The notes under the pieces were generated by a model, which worked only from the letters and a program-made list of their open reading frames with translations, ran no database searches and was not told where the DNA came from. Shown here in pieces: positions 1-10,600 of a DNA stretch of 64,000 nucleotides. Source of the DNA: Prevotella sp. P3-122 (GTDB lineage: Bacteria; Bacteroidota; Bacteroidia; Bacteroidales; Bacteroidaceae). Positions within the stretch are counted from its first letter, which is position 1; every line of letters starts with the position of its first letter. The stretch lies in assembly GCF_002251365.1 (NCBI RefSeq), contig NZ_NPJH01000025.1, positions 33,083-97,082 on the forward strand, given 5' to 3'. The position numbers and the translations under genes were made by a program.

Positions 1-2013
1 GCCACCAGCCTTTTTGCCGAAGCGGCTGTTTGCTTCTGCCGACAACGACACTGTAGCGAAATAGCGGTTCATGTAGTTATAGTCGACATTTGCATACCAG
101 TGGATATTCTTCCATACATCGTTGTTGCCGTTGATGTGCTGGAAACCAGTACCTGCGCTGAGTGACGGGTTCTTGTCATTGGTGGCAGAGGTGTACTCAG
201 TCTTCAGGTCGTTGTCATCGAACGAGAAGTAGGTGTATTTGAAGCCGCCAAACGCTCCTATGGTATGGCGTCCATACTGGTGATGCCAGTCTATATGAGT
301 ATTGCTGACTACGCTAATCTCCTTGGAGAATAGCGAGGCGGCCATACTTGTAACAGTACCGAGGTCGGCAATCTCGAACGGCGGCACACCATTGTAGGGA
401 CGATGATACCTCTGCGAGTTACGGTCGAGCGTATAGCTGAACATCGATGTGAGGCTCAGGCTGGGATTGATTGTATAGGCAGGCTCGATGCGTACATTGA
501 AGTACGTATTCTCAGACTTGTTCTTGTTGTCACCGTTGCTGTTCTGCAGGATAGCCACAGGGTTGGCAAGACCATAGTTTGGTCCGAGCTGGCTATAGAT
601 GTCATCGTAGTCGCTGAGCAGGCTGGTAAATCCGCCAATGATGGCGTTGTACTGGTATGGACTCACGATAGGAGCCTTGATGAGCGAGAGGAATGTTGGT
701 GAGGTTATGGTACCTGCATCAAGGTCCTCTGGCGCTCCATCATCAAAGACGCTCGAATTTGTACGGCTGATGGAGATGTCGAACTTGGTCTTAAGGTTGT
801 AGAGGATGTTGATGTCTGTATTGAAACGCACGTTCATCCTGTCGAAGTCGTTCTTCTTAGCCGTACTTTCTGCCTTGATGTAGCCCACGGAGAGGTTGTA
901 CATACCTATGTCGTCACCACCCTGCACGTTGATGCTGTAGTTCTGCGTGAGTGCTGTGCGGTAAACATAGTCGCTCCAGTCGGTATCGTTATGATATGTG
1001 TGGTAATAGTAACTGTTAGGATCATCGTTCAGGAACCGGAACGAGATAGGAGTGTCGAGGTTGACATTCTCAGGAACAGTTCCCAGCATCTCTGTAGCGT
1101 AGTTACGGTACTGCGAGGCATTCATCATCGTAGGCAACTGCGGCACGAGGCTCACTCCTGCGGAGATATTGGCATCAATGCGTGTAGCCATGGAATTGCC
1201 GCGCTTGGTATCGATGAGGATGACACCGTTGGCTCCACGAGCTCCGTAGAGTGCAGTGGCATTCTTGAGAACACGCACGGAGGCAATGTCGTCTGGCGAG
1301 ATATTGGCAAGAATGTTGTTGACCTGATTGCTGTGCAGCGACAACCTGTTCTGCTGCATGTCCTGCTCCACCCCATCGATGACGATGAGCGGCTGGGCAT
1401 TGGCATTGAGAGACGAGAGACCGCGCACGAACATAGACGCGCCAATGCCTGGAGCGGCAGAGCGAGTGATTGTCCTGACGTCTGCACCCAGTTTGTTCTC
1501 GATATCGTTCTCTATAGTTATGCTGTTGGAACTGGCCTCAAATCCGCTCTGAGCTGTATAGACAGTATGGTCAGTGTACATGGCGCGGTACTTGTCGGGC
1601 AGCATCTTTATGTCTACCTTCTGCTTGTCGTCGCCTGCATTGACAGCCACCTGTTGGGGCATGAAGCCTGGCGCATGTACATAGAGGCTCGTGGCAAATG
1701 TCGGAACCTTGATATTAAATGTACCATCAGCACCAGTCATGGCGGTGTAGCGTTCGTTGCCCAGCATACGTAGCTGGATACCAGCCAGTGGCTTGTTCGA
1801 CACCTGGTCGACGATAGTTCCACTGATTGTCATCATCGTATATTTGTCATCTGCAACGGCACGCTGTCGCTTAGGTTGCTTGATGCTCATTTCTACCTCC
1901 TCGGTTTCGTCATCTGTCTGTGCGAAAGCGGAGGTACTGAGGCCGAGGGCCATTGCGCAGAGCGATAGTCTCAGACCATGTCTCTGCATGATGTTCATTA
2001 TAGTGCTCTTCAT
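1..2013 (-). CDS. SusC/RagA-type TonB-dependent outer-membrane receptor, truncated by window edge
   Basis: At least 671 codons are open to the window edge; the C-terminal part of the beta-barrel lies outside. The product would be an outer-membrane oligosaccharide importer energised by TonB. The reading starts MKSTIMNIMQRHGLRLSLC with a signal peptide ending near AFAQ. A basic linker (KQPKRQR) follows, then a carboxypeptidase-D-like regulatory domain from about residue 62 (ISGTIVDQVSNKPLAG), then a plug domain around 170-275 with the SusC signatures MFVRGLSSLN, PLIVIDGVEQD, VRVLKNATALYGARGANGVILI. Barrel strands follow. The start is 5 bp after the stop of the preceding FAS1 gene, so it is the last visible gene of that operon. 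No SusD partner for this second receptor is in the window; it may lie further left. Family assignment is firm; substrate (pectin-derived glycan) is inferred from neighbours. Confidence 0.93.
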   Translation of the reverse strand, partial: MKSTIMNIMQRHGLRLSLCAMALGLSTSAFAQTDDETEEVEMSIKQPKRQRAVADDKYTMMTISGTIVDQVSNKPLAGIQLRMLGNERYTAMTGADGTFNIKVPTFATSLYVHAPGFMPQQVAVNAGDDKQKVDIKMLPDKYRAMYTDHTVYTAQSGFEASSNSITIENDIENKLGADVRTITRSAAPGIGASMFVRGLSSLNANAQPLIVIDGVEQDMQQNRLSLHSNQVNNILANISPDDIASVRVLKNATALYGARGANGVILIDTKRGNSMATRIDANISAGVSLVPQLPTMMNASQYRNYATEMLGTVPENVNLDTPISFRFLNDDPNSYYYHTYHNDTDWSDYVYRTALTQNYSINVQGGDDIGMYNLSVGYIKAESTAKKNDFDRMNVRFNTDINILYNLKTKFDISISRTNSSVFDDGAPEDLDAGTITSPTFLSLIKAPIVSPYQYNAIIGGFTSLLSDYDDIYSQLGPNYGLANPVAILQNSNGDNKNKSENTYFNVRIEPAYTINPSLSLTSMFSYTLDRNSQRYHRPYNGVPPFEIADLGTVTSMAASLFSKEISVVSNTHIDWHHQYGRHTIGAFGGFKYTYFSFDDNDLKTEYTSATNDKNPSLSAGTGFQHINGNNDVWKNIHWYANVDYNYMNRYFATVSLSAEANSRFGKKAGG

Positions 2014-2018
2014 AATCG

Positions 2019-3707
2019 TTACTCTTTAGTAGCTTCAAATTCGTCAAGCTCGGCCGGCTTCATAAGTATCGAGACTATGCGGAAGTCTCGGGTATATGCA
2101 GCCATCTTTGCCTTGTCGAAGACTCCGAAGTCGGTTGTGATCTTGAGGTTGGGATATACTGTGTTCCCCAAGCCTGCATATGCAACAGGAAATGTGAACG
2201 TTCCTACGGCAAGGGTATCGACACGCGTAGGGTCGTTGACAACCTTCTGGTTGAGCTTCTGTGTTGCGAGCTTACCCTTGGCATCGCAATAGCTCAGTGA
2301 GAAGTCGAGCATGTTTGGCTTCTGGAACTTGTTGCCATTGTCATCCTCACCATAGTCCTGGCTCGGCGCGAGAACTATATATATATTATAGGTGGTGGAG
2401 AGCACGTTCCTCAGCTTGACGTCGAGTTGCGGCTTACCATAGTTGCTCAGAGGAGCTACCCACAGATATCCCAACGAAGTAATACCTGGATATTCAGGTA
2501 CATATTTAACAGAATCGAAATCAGCCTGATCGATATATAGGTAGCTGTTGGAACCAGTCCACGTGCGGCTGTTCATAGGCGACTGGGGCAAGGAGAAGCA
2601 CCAAGACTCCCATGGGCGGAAGGCCAGCGAGTCGACAATGCAGAAAGTTCCATTGCTCATGGTCTCACGGTCGATAACCCTTGACATAACCTCCTGTGGA
2701 TTGGTAATAAACCCATAAGTCGTGGACAACAAGGTATCGTAAGGCTCCACAGCATCGTCGACAAGCCAGTTGTTGTAATAGTTGTTGTTGTTGTATACCA
2801 AGTCACTAACCAAGTATAACCTTGTCAGAGAGTCCTTGGTGTATGCCGCGTCAACAGTCACGGACACTGTAGGAACTTTATCCGTAGCTGTAGCCTCGTC
2901 AATGTTCTGTGCCACGGTGGTGTTGATGAAGTTAAAGGACTTGCTGATTTTGTCATATTGCGCCTGCCAAGCCTCATTGGTAGGTACAAGCATGGTATAC
3001 GTACTATCCTCCTTGTCAAGCTTGGCATCAAGCATTTTGAGCAGAGAGTTGGAGGTAATCATCACCGAGTCAATGTAGGTCTGCTTACCATTGATGGTTG
3101 GGCCAAGCACGCTGTTCTTGGTGTCGAGAACGCTTGTCTCATAACGCTTGAAATATGCCGATACAGAGTCGATACCTTCATAAGTGAGGAGATACTCGTA
3201 GATATTGGGATAGAAGCGTGCAGCACCATCGAGCAAGTGCATTATACCATTGGAGTTTGGAATATTGAGCTGTTTGAGTGCCTGCCCCGCATAAGTGTAC
3301 TGTCCATCGCCCTCGAAGACAAACGACTTGCGGTTGAGGGCATGGATGCGCTCGTCTACCGGGCCGGAGATGCCATGGTTGTATTCAGCGATATGGCTCT
3401 TCACAAACTGGTAGAGCACCGTTGCCGAGTCGGCAGACATAAGCGAGGAAGCGTCATAGGTACCGTTTACCGGTGCCCATACAGTATAGAAGTGTGGCTG
3501 ACTCAGCTCATCGTCAAAGCCTGCCTTCTTGACAAGGGTGGCAAAGTCGGACAGCTGGTCGTTCTGTGAGATATTGTCCCACAGCGTTCTCTCGGCTTGC
3601 TGAACGTCACTCACCGGAGTGTCGTTGTAGTCGGAGAAGTCGGAGCATGACGTTACTGCAAGCATTGTTGCGGCGGTCATAAGTCCTTTATATGATAATT
3701 TGTTCAT
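2019..3707 (-). CDS. FAS1 (fasciclin)-domain outer-membrane lipoprotein
   Basis: 562 residues. The signal peptide ends in a lipobox with Cys21 (VTSC), followed by acidic residues (SDFSDYND), typical of surface-exposed Bacteroidota lipoproteins. Residues about 40-165 and 175-310 look like two FAS1 domains: each has a 'FATLVKKAGF / YTVWAPVNGTY' or 'LLKMLDAKLD / YTMLVPTNEAW' pattern and an 'NGIMHLLDG' strand. Residues 310-562 are an unassigned beta-rich region. It sits between another FAS1 lipoprotein gene and a SusC gene, both co-directional, so it probably acts as a surface glycan-binding or receptor-associated protein in the same complex. FAS1 domains are known as adhesion or ligand-binding folds; the glycan role here is inference from context. 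It could equally be a SusE/F-equivalent scaffold. Confidence 0.85.
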   Translation of the reverse strand: MNKLSYKGLMTAATMLAVTSCSDFSDYNDTPVSDVQQAERTLWDNISQNDQLSDFATLVKKAGFDDELSQPHFYTVWAPVNGTYDASSLMSADSATVLYQFVKSHIAEYNHGISGPVDERIHALNRKSFVFEGDGQYTYAGQALKQLNIPNSNGIMHLLDGAARFYPNIYEYLLTYEGIDSVSAYFKRYETSVLDTKNSVLGPTINGKQTYIDSVMITSNSLLKMLDAKLDKEDSTYTMLVPTNEAWQAQYDKISKSFNFINTTVAQNIDEATATDKVPTVSVTVDAAYTKDSLTRLYLVSDLVYNNNNYYNNWLVDDAVEPYDTLLSTTYGFITNPQEVMSRVIDRETMSNGTFCIVDSLAFRPWESWCFSLPQSPMNSRTWTGSNSYLYIDQADFDSVKYVPEYPGITSLGYLWVAPLSNYGKPQLDVKLRNVLSTTYNIYIVLAPSQDYGEDDNGNKFQKPNMLDFSLSYCDAKGKLATQKLNQKVVNDPTRVDTLAVGTFTFPVAYAGLGNTVYPNLKITTDFGVFDKAKMAAYTRDFRIVSILMKPAELDEFEATKE

Positions 3708-3755
3708 AATATTGTCTGTTTCAGAGTTTTATTTCTATGTGTGCTGTTTGCGTGA

Positions 3756-3802
3756 TGAGGGCAACAGCCATGGCCTGTTGTTTGGGTCAGGCCGCTCCCT
3801 CA
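3756..3802 (-). other. Intercistronic nested hairpin between two FAS1 genes
   Basis: Outer arms TGAGGG (3756-3761) and CCCTCA (3797-3802) enclose inner arms GGCCTG (3772-3777) and CAGGCC (3788-3793) with a 10-nt loop. It lies in the 108-bp gap after the stop of the upstream FAS1 gene and has no T-tract on the minus strand, so it looks more like an mRNA processing or stabilising structure, or an attenuator, than a simple terminator. The rest of the gap shows nothing recognisable. Confidence 0.4.
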
Positions 3803-3815
3803 TATATGGCTGTCA

Positions 3816-5903
3816 TCAGAACCAGTCCTCGGAGTACATGGTATTGTCGACAACGTTCATTGGAACAAACTCTACGAAGTCGAGCTGCCACTTCAGGTCA
3901 GAGTCATCGTTGATAACGTTCTTGAACCTGAACCAGAACTCATCGCTCTGCTTGACGTTGACAACGCCGAGCACCCTACGCAGGGTTACGACACCATCAC
4001 CACGGCAGTTCTTGGTCGTCTTGGTATCACCATCATCGCCCGGGTGTCCGCAGAAGCTGTACGGGCCACGCATGTATCCACGGTTCTTCATGGCCTCATC
4101 GGAGGCTACGCCCATGTCGTCCTCCTCATAGAATGCTGTCCAGCCGATACGTGGGTCACTTTCCTGTATGCGGACATCAAGAGGAATACTCAAGGCCGTC
4201 ATCTCCTGCACGTTCTTGCTGGTACCCCAGTAGAACTGCATCATACCGCCGTGACCCATAGGAGAGTAGAACAGGCGGAACTCGTAGAGTCCTGACGGAA
4301 CAGGAGGCAACTTTATGGCCAGGTCGTACTGTCCCCATCCCTGGAAGGCATCAGCCTGGTAAGCGCGGTAGTCACCCTTGACGTTGTATCTCAGCTTTGT
4401 CTGCTCGCCATTGTAGCAGATGACGTTGTCGAAATAGTCTACGGGGAAAGCCAGACGCGCGCCACTGTTGCCACCGTTCATTGCCGACACCTCGCTCATG
4501 AGCATATACCGGAAGCCGTTGTTGATGAACTCCGGAAGGAATGTAGTGGCCTCGAAGCGCAGACGCTCATTGAGTACTCCGTCCGGCACCTGCTCATTAT
4601 ATACGAGCATACCCTTGATAGGATGGATGTAACCATTGTATGCCGTGATATCAAGACGTTCAATCTCGATACCTGGATTTACGAGCGTATGGTTGGTACC
4701 GCGGGTGCCCACCTCGTTGGTGAGGGTATTGAATGTCTGGTAGCGGTTGATGTAGAGAGTATTGCCAGGCTGAGGCTCCCATATCTTGAGCAATGTGTGG
4801 GGCAGCATGGTCTCATAGTAGTCGTATGGGTCAGCTCCGTTGACATAGTTCCACTTGCTGGTTCCCAATGGCACACCACTCTTTTTCTCGAATACCAGCT
4901 GGTCCTGAGCCATAGAGGCGTAGAGTATGTGGTAAGCCACGAACATGTTCAGGGCATTCCAGCGGTTTGTATAGTCGTTGCCCGTGCTCACGGTGTGTCC
5001 CTTCTCACGGATGTAGTCATACCATGCAGCGGCACCACCATAAACTTTATTTGCATAGTTCACGAGGTCCTCGAAACTGTTGATGCCGTTGGCACGCATC
5101 ACCTCATCACTCTCGGCAAAGATGGTATATCCAATCTTGCACTCTGTTGGACAATAAAGCTCACTTCCGTTAGTGTCGGTGATGTCTGCAGGTTTGTCAA
5201 ACTTCGTTGTTCGTGTACCGTCGGAGAGTGTGCGGTACTTCATCGACTCCTTAATAGAGTCAACGAGCCCAGTCTTCCTGAGCGCCTCGTTGAAGATGGT
5301 GTAGCCCTCAAGACGGTCGAAGGTGTCGCCCAACAGACGGGAAGAGCGTGGCACTACCCTATTGAGCTTGTGTACCAGACCGTTGGTCACCTCATTGTCC
5401 TCACTTATAATGGTTGAGACATTGTTGAGTACCGTACGACCAAGTGAGTCAACTTTCGAGGATATTGGTCTGCCGAGCATTGTGGTGATAGTGGCACCAC
5501 TACCGCCCATCTCTATGATGCTGTAGAGACCATTGGTGAGATGGTAGCGCGCGATGTCATTGCACAAGCTGTCGTTAAGTCCCTCGAGCGAGTTGGCTGT
5601 CATACCGTTGTGTGGTATGGAGGCCTCCGGGTCATTGTAGAGACTGTCTATATACAGTGCCACACCCTCGTTTGAAGGCGCATAGCAGGTATACTGCCCG
5701 TAAGAGGCCATCATACGGTCGAGACCCACGCGTGTCAGAATATAGTTGAACGATGTCAAGTCGCTGTCTTTCTGAATGAACGTCTCTATGGTCTCGCCTG
5801 TAAAGGTGTACAGGTTGGACTCGTCCGGCTCCTTGTTGCAGGCACCCAGAGCAACCATGATGGCCAACATGCCTAAGCAGGCTTTGAAAAATTTCTTGTT
5901 CAT
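3816..5903 (-). CDS. FAS1 (fasciclin)-domain outer-membrane lipoprotein
   Basis: 695 residues from the ATG at 5903. This start is preferred over an in-frame ATG at 5951 because it follows a clear AAGGAGG ribosome-binding site about 10 nt upstream and gives a proper signal peptide with lipobox Cys22 (ALGAC, then NKEPDES). The longer form would overlap the SusD gene by 29 bp. FAS1-like segments cover roughly residues 35-190 (SFNYILTRVGL, YTCYAPSNEGVALYI, VHKLNRVV) and a second, interrupted one about 200-450 (TIFNEALRKTGL ... YTIFAESDEVM ... GYIHPIKGMLVY). Residues about 450-695 form an unassigned beta-rich module with many aromatic residues. It directly follows SusD and so occupies the place normally held by SusE/SusF-type surface glycan-binding proteins. 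Function as a binding protein is inferred. Confidence 0.86.
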   Translation of the reverse strand: MNKKFFKACLGMLAIMVALGACNKEPDESNLYTFTGETIETFIQKDSDLTSFNYILTRVGLDRMMASYGQYTCYAPSNEGVALYIDSLYNDPEASIPHNGMTANSLEGLNDSLCNDIARYHLTNGLYSIIEMGGSGATITTMLGRPISSKVDSLGRTVLNNVSTIISEDNEVTNGLVHKLNRVVPRSSRLLGDTFDRLEGYTIFNEALRKTGLVDSIKESMKYRTLSDGTRTTKFDKPADITDTNGSELYCPTECKIGYTIFAESDEVMRANGINSFEDLVNYANKVYGGAAAWYDYIREKGHTVSTGNDYTNRWNALNMFVAYHILYASMAQDQLVFEKKSGVPLGTSKWNYVNGADPYDYYETMLPHTLLKIWEPQPGNTLYINRYQTFNTLTNEVGTRGTNHTLVNPGIEIERLDITAYNGYIHPIKGMLVYNEQVPDGVLNERLRFEATTFLPEFINNGFRYMLMSEVSAMNGGNSGARLAFPVDYFDNVICYNGEQTKLRYNVKGDYRAYQADAFQGWGQYDLAIKLPPVPSGLYEFRLFYSPMGHGGMMQFYWGTSKNVQEMTALSIPLDVRIQESDPRIGWTAFYEEDDMGVASDEAMKNRGYMRGPYSFCGHPGDDGDTKTTKNCRGDGVVTLRRVLGVVNVKQSDEFWFRFKNVINDDSDLKWQLDFVEFVPMNVVDNTMYSEDWF

Positions 5904-5922
5904 ATTTGGTTGTCCTCCTTTA

Positions 5923-7650
5923 TTAATAGTTCTTCTCATATTCAGAATCACTCCTGTATGCGGGATTCTGATGCAGGTTATAGTTTACATCGATGTCGCT
6001 CTGGTTGACAGGCATATACAGATAAGGCTCCGTGCGCATCTTTGATGCTGCTGCGGCAGCACCTGAAGTGTATTTTCTCGTCACGAGGTTCAGGAATGTA
6101 GCATCGTTGCGTGTAAACTCCTTACCTTCTTCCTGCTGCTGGTAAAGGGTCTTGCCGTATTCTATACCCTCTACATGACGGAAATTGTAGCGCATGAGGT
6201 CGTACCAGCGCTTGCCCTCGAAGCACAGCTCGCGCAGACGCTCTGTCATGACGAGCGGCTCCAAGTCAACACGCGTCTTGTAGTAGTTGAACTTCAGTGA
6301 GTCGCTGGCAAGGTTGCCAGAATAGAGCGAGCGGTTATTGACAGCCTGCACAAGGTTGAAAGCCTGACGCAGACGTATGTCATCATCATCCACTGCAAGC
6401 TGTACCTGTGCCTCAGCCTTCATAAGCATCACGTCGGTAAGACGGTAGAAGATGTAGTTCTGGGCGAAGCGGTCGTACTGGCGAGATTCGTCGCGCCGCT
6501 TCATGCCTGCTGCACCAACAGGGTTGTTGACAGTCAGTGCTGTGAGTGACACCATCTTGCGTATGTCATATGCCTCAAGGTTGGTGTTTGGTTCGAAGAC
6601 ATTGTTGATAAAGCGGTAGTCACCCGTCTGAGTATACACAGGCTGTCCCGTTCCGACGGTACCGAAGATTGACGCAGCCCTGACATAGCCTGATGGCGAA
6701 TTGTTCTTGGCGTACTTGAAATACATCTGGCAAAGGGCAGAATTGGAATTAGAGTTTCCATTGTACTGCAGCTCGAAGATGCTCTCCTCGGCGTTCTGGT
6801 CAATATAGAGTTCCTCGAAAGCCTCACGGCCATCGGCAAGGGGATATTCATTAACCTGTATCTCACCGCGGTCAGGAGTATGCTGAGCCTGCTTCGACGC
6901 AATCACCTTGTCGCAGTAGTCTACGCACTTCTGGTAATAGTTTGCATCGTGGTGAACAGAGCCAAGCCAGAGATATATGTCTGCCAGAATAGCGTTTACG
7001 GCATCGCGGTTAATCCATCCCACCCTGCGCCAGTCGGTGAAGGCAGACGGGTCGAGTGCGATAGTCTCAGCTTCTTCAAGGTCTTTGATACACAACTGAA
7101 GCACAGAGTCGGGGGCAAGCTGCGGAATGTTCATCTCCTGGCTGCTCGTCATATACGACTTGGCCGAATATGGTACATCGCGGAAGTTGCGCACAAGATA
7201 GAAGTAGCACAACGCTCTCAGTGCGAGCATCTGCGAGCGGTCGGTGAGGTAGTCGCCCTCGGTATATGACGGGTCAATCTCCATAACCTCCGGTGCCTTG
7301 TCGAGAACGATGTTGCAGTTGTTGATAACCTTATACAGACATCCCCATGTAGCAAAAGTGTTGGTGGTCTGTATGTTCACGGCATCAATCTCGGTGAGTG
7401 CGTTAACTGTAGCGTTGGCATCAATACTCACCATTTTCAGCTCGTCGGAGCGGAAGTCACCCCAAACGATAAGGCGGTTGATGACATCGGCAGAGAGCAT
7501 GGACTGGTAAGCGCCGTTGACCATCTGTGCAACCTCGTCTTTAGTCTTCCAGAAGTCCTCGTCCACAGTCTTGTCATCGGGAAGCAGCACGGTGTCTACG
7601 CACGACACCATGGCGAGGCTTGCCAATATGATTGAAATATACTTTTTCAT
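5923..7650 (-). CDS. SusD/RagB-family starch-binding-like lipoprotein
   Basis: 575 residues. It is an outer-membrane lipoprotein that caps the paired SusC receptor and delivers oligosaccharides to it. The signal peptide ends in lipobox Cys17 (MVSC). SusD landmarks are the N-terminal helix EDFWKTKDEVAQMVNGAYQSM, the TPR-like segment LRALCYFYLVRNFRDVPY near residue 145, and the C-terminal LCFEGKRWYDLMRYN followed by a short tail ending in NPAYRSDSEYEKNY. It lies 34 bp after the SusC gene and 19 bp before the FAS1 gene that follows, all in one operon. Length fits the family. The specific glycan cannot be read from sequence; pectin fragments are inferred from the surrounding enzymes. Confidence 0.95.
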   Translation of the reverse strand: MKKYISIILASLAMVSCVDTVLLPDDKTVDEDFWKTKDEVAQMVNGAYQSMLSADVINRLIVWGDFRSDELKMVSIDANATVNALTEIDAVNIQTTNTFATWGCLYKVINNCNIVLDKAPEVMEIDPSYTEGDYLTDRSQMLALRALCYFYLVRNFRDVPYSAKSYMTSSQEMNIPQLAPDSVLQLCIKDLEEAETIALDPSAFTDWRRVGWINRDAVNAILADIYLWLGSVHHDANYYQKCVDYCDKVIASKQAQHTPDRGEIQVNEYPLADGREAFEELYIDQNAEESIFELQYNGNSNSNSALCQMYFKYAKNNSPSGYVRAASIFGTVGTGQPVYTQTGDYRFINNVFEPNTNLEAYDIRKMVSLTALTVNNPVGAAGMKRRDESRQYDRFAQNYIFYRLTDVMLMKAEAQVQLAVDDDDIRLRQAFNLVQAVNNRSLYSGNLASDSLKFNYYKTRVDLEPLVMTERLRELCFEGKRWYDLMRYNFRHVEGIEYGKTLYQQQEEGKEFTRNDATFLNLVTRKYTSGAAAAASKMRTEPYLYMPVNQSDIDVNYNLHQNPAYRSDSEYEKNY

Positions 7651-7684
7651 ATCTTAGTATGTTTGCTATATATATAATAAGGTG

Positions 7685-10600
7685 TTAGAAGCCTACGTTC
7701 AGAGTAACGGTGAACGACTTGGCCCTTGGAGTCTGAGAGTCATCGACAGCAACGCCCCATCCCTGTACAGATACCTCAGGGTCGGTGCCGCTGTACTTGG
7801 TCCAGCAGTAGAGGTTGTTGACGCTCAGGTACATCTGAAGCTGGTTGAGTCCAAGGCTCTTTATCATCTTCTTGTCGAAGTTGTAGGCAAGCTGCAGGTT
7901 GTTGAAGCGTACAAACGAGCCGTTCTCCACGAAGCGGTCAGAAGCCTGATAGTTGTAGCCGGCATTGTACATGGCTCTTGGGATAGGAGTCACGTCACCA
8001 TCCTTGCGCCAGCGGTAGTTAACGGTAGCGCACTGGTTGTATGGGGTGAACATGTTCTCAAGGTTCATGCGGGCAAGGTTTACGACCTTGTTGCCGAAGC
8101 GGTATGCGAAACGGGTCTTCAGGCTCCACTTGCCATACTTGAAGGTGAAGTTGAAACCTCCCTGCACCTTTGGCAATGAGTTGCCAAGGTATACGATGTC
8201 GAGCGCATTGATCTGTCCGTCGTTGTTGATGTCCTCATATATGGCATCACCACCACGGAAGACGTATGTCTGACTGCCGTTGCTGTAGTTGTAGACAAGA
8301 TGCTGAGGGTGTCCCTGGCTGGTCATGAGCACCTTGCCGTCTGATCCGAGCACGACGGGGAATGTCTTGCCCTCGGCAAGCTGTGAGTTTATCCATGCCT
8401 CATATTCTGTTGCTGACAGTCCGTGCTCCTTCTGGTAGTTCTCCAGATAGTCGTAGCCATACTGGTATACGCCCTTATATCTGAAGCCATAGATGGAACC
8501 GAGTGCGTTACCCACCTGTATACGGTTGGTATATCCTGTCGAGCTCTTGCTGGCCGGACGTGTTGTTGCACTCCACTCAGTATTGATGGCATCAAGAACC
8601 CTCTGGTCCATCTCCTTGATCTCGTTGAAGTTCTGCGCCACGTTCAGGCTGGCGTCAAACGAGAACTTGCCAATCTGCAGAATCTTCTTGCCGGAGATGT
8701 TAAGCTCCCATCCCTGGTTGTTCATCTTGCCGACGTTAGCATAGGAGAGGGTGCCGTAACCGGTAGTTGAGGGTATCTTCACATTTGTCATAAGCAGGTC
8801 CTGGGTATCCTTGTTATACCAGTCGAAATCTACCTCTACGCGGTCGTTGAAGAAACCGAGGTTGAAACCAAGGTTTACGGATGTGGTCTTCTCCCAGCGC
8901 AGGTCGTCAAGTTTCAGACCATCAATGGTAGCAATGGTGAACAGGTTGTTGCCGTTACCGTATGAGCCGCCATTGGTATTGTAGGTAGAGTAGAACAGAT
9001 AGTCGGCATTCGGAGCCTTACCGTTGATACCCCAGCTGGCTCGCAGGGCGAGCATAGAGAGGAACTTGTCACGCAAAGGCTTCATGAACGACTCGTCGAT
9101 GACGTTGTAACGTGCAGCCACTCCAGGGAAATACGCCCACTTGTTCTTTGGGCCGAACTTAGAGTCACCATCAGCACGCAGCGAGAAGTCGAGAATATAA
9201 CGCTCCTTGTAGGAGATATGGCCATTGTAGAGCCAGTACTGCGAGTTGGAACGGCTGTTGCCACTGCTCATGTCTTTCAACGCACCCGGTGTAGTCGGCG
9301 AATCGATACCGTCAGGCAGCGAGTATTCCTCAATATACTGATTGTTGCTCTTCGATGTTGTCATCTCGTAGCGGAAAAGCATCGTAGAGAACCAGTCTTT
9401 GTTGCGGAAAGCCGGAGTAAACGTCATCTCCGCACGCGCGCTCATCTGGAAACGGTTGTTCTCGGTGTTGGTCGCCTTGTTGTATGACGTGTCAGTCCAC
9501 TTGTTTGTGGTGAGCGATGCCGGATAGTATGTAGGCAGAGAGTGGGCATAGATATCGAAGTCCACACGTCCCGTGAAAGTCAGGCGCGACTTGTCAGCGT
9601 CAATGCCCAACAGCTCATACTTGAGCGTGAAGTTAGGCGTGATACGGTAGGTCTGGTCTTTCTTCCAAGCCTGCTCCGCAATGGCGATAGGGTTGCCGAG
9701 GTCTCTGATTTTAGAAAGCTCTGACGATGAATAGTTGCCGGTATATGGCGACTGGCCCGAAGGAGCGACAGGGTTCATCAGATAGAACTCATTAGTATCG
9801 CTACCGTCAGCATTCTGTCTGTAGATGCTCATGTTTGGAGCCAGCTTCTGGGCGATACCCAACAGTCCGGAGTAGTTCTGGTTGTTGTTGGTATATGTAA
9901 GCGCGAAGTTGGTAGAGAACTTGATGCGGTCGCTCACATTGTAGTCAAGCACCAGACGGGTAGAGAAACGGTCAAGGGTCTGCTTGATGATAGAACCAGT
10001 CTGATGGTCGTAGCCAGCAGAGATACGGAACTGAGCCTTCTGTCCACCACCCGTGAGGTTGACGTTGTATGAGTGCATCTGTCCAAACTGCTTCACAGCC
10101 TTCACCCAGTCGGTGTTGTTGTTCCAGTTCTCATACTCGCTCCAGCTCTGGTCGTAGTTCAGCTCAGCAATATTGGTAGTGGCATTTGATGCCTGCTTGG
10201 GGTTGTAGAACTCCTCCTTCATAAGCATGGTATAGTCGTCACCATTGAGGAGTTTATAACCGTCTGGCTGCCATGTGCCTGTGAACTTGTACGAGAAGTT
10301 GACACGTGTCTTGCCCCTGGCACCACGCTTGGTGGTAATCTGGATAACACCATTCGAGCCCTTGGAGCCCCATACTGCTGTAGCGGCGGCATCCTTGAGC
10401 ACCTGTATGCTGGCAATATCCTCGACGTTCACCGACAACAGCGAGGCATACTGCTCCTCGTTGGCATTGGAGAAGTCGAAGGTCTCGTCGGGATTGTCGA
10501 AGATACGGTCATCGACAACGATAAGTGGCTGTGCGTCGCCGTTGATGGTGGTGACACCACGCAGACGCATGGTGGTACCAGAGCCGAGGTTACCGGAATT

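Noticed and set aside
991..1773. Open frame of 260 codons on the plus strand inside the SusC gene
   Set aside because: It is antisense to a clear SusC reading frame with full family signatures; composition is Val/Ile/His-rich shadow protein with no recognisable domain.
5903..5951. Upstream start for the second FAS1 lipoprotein
   Set aside because: It would overlap the SusD gene and bury the signal peptide; the internal ATG has a strong AAGGAGG site.
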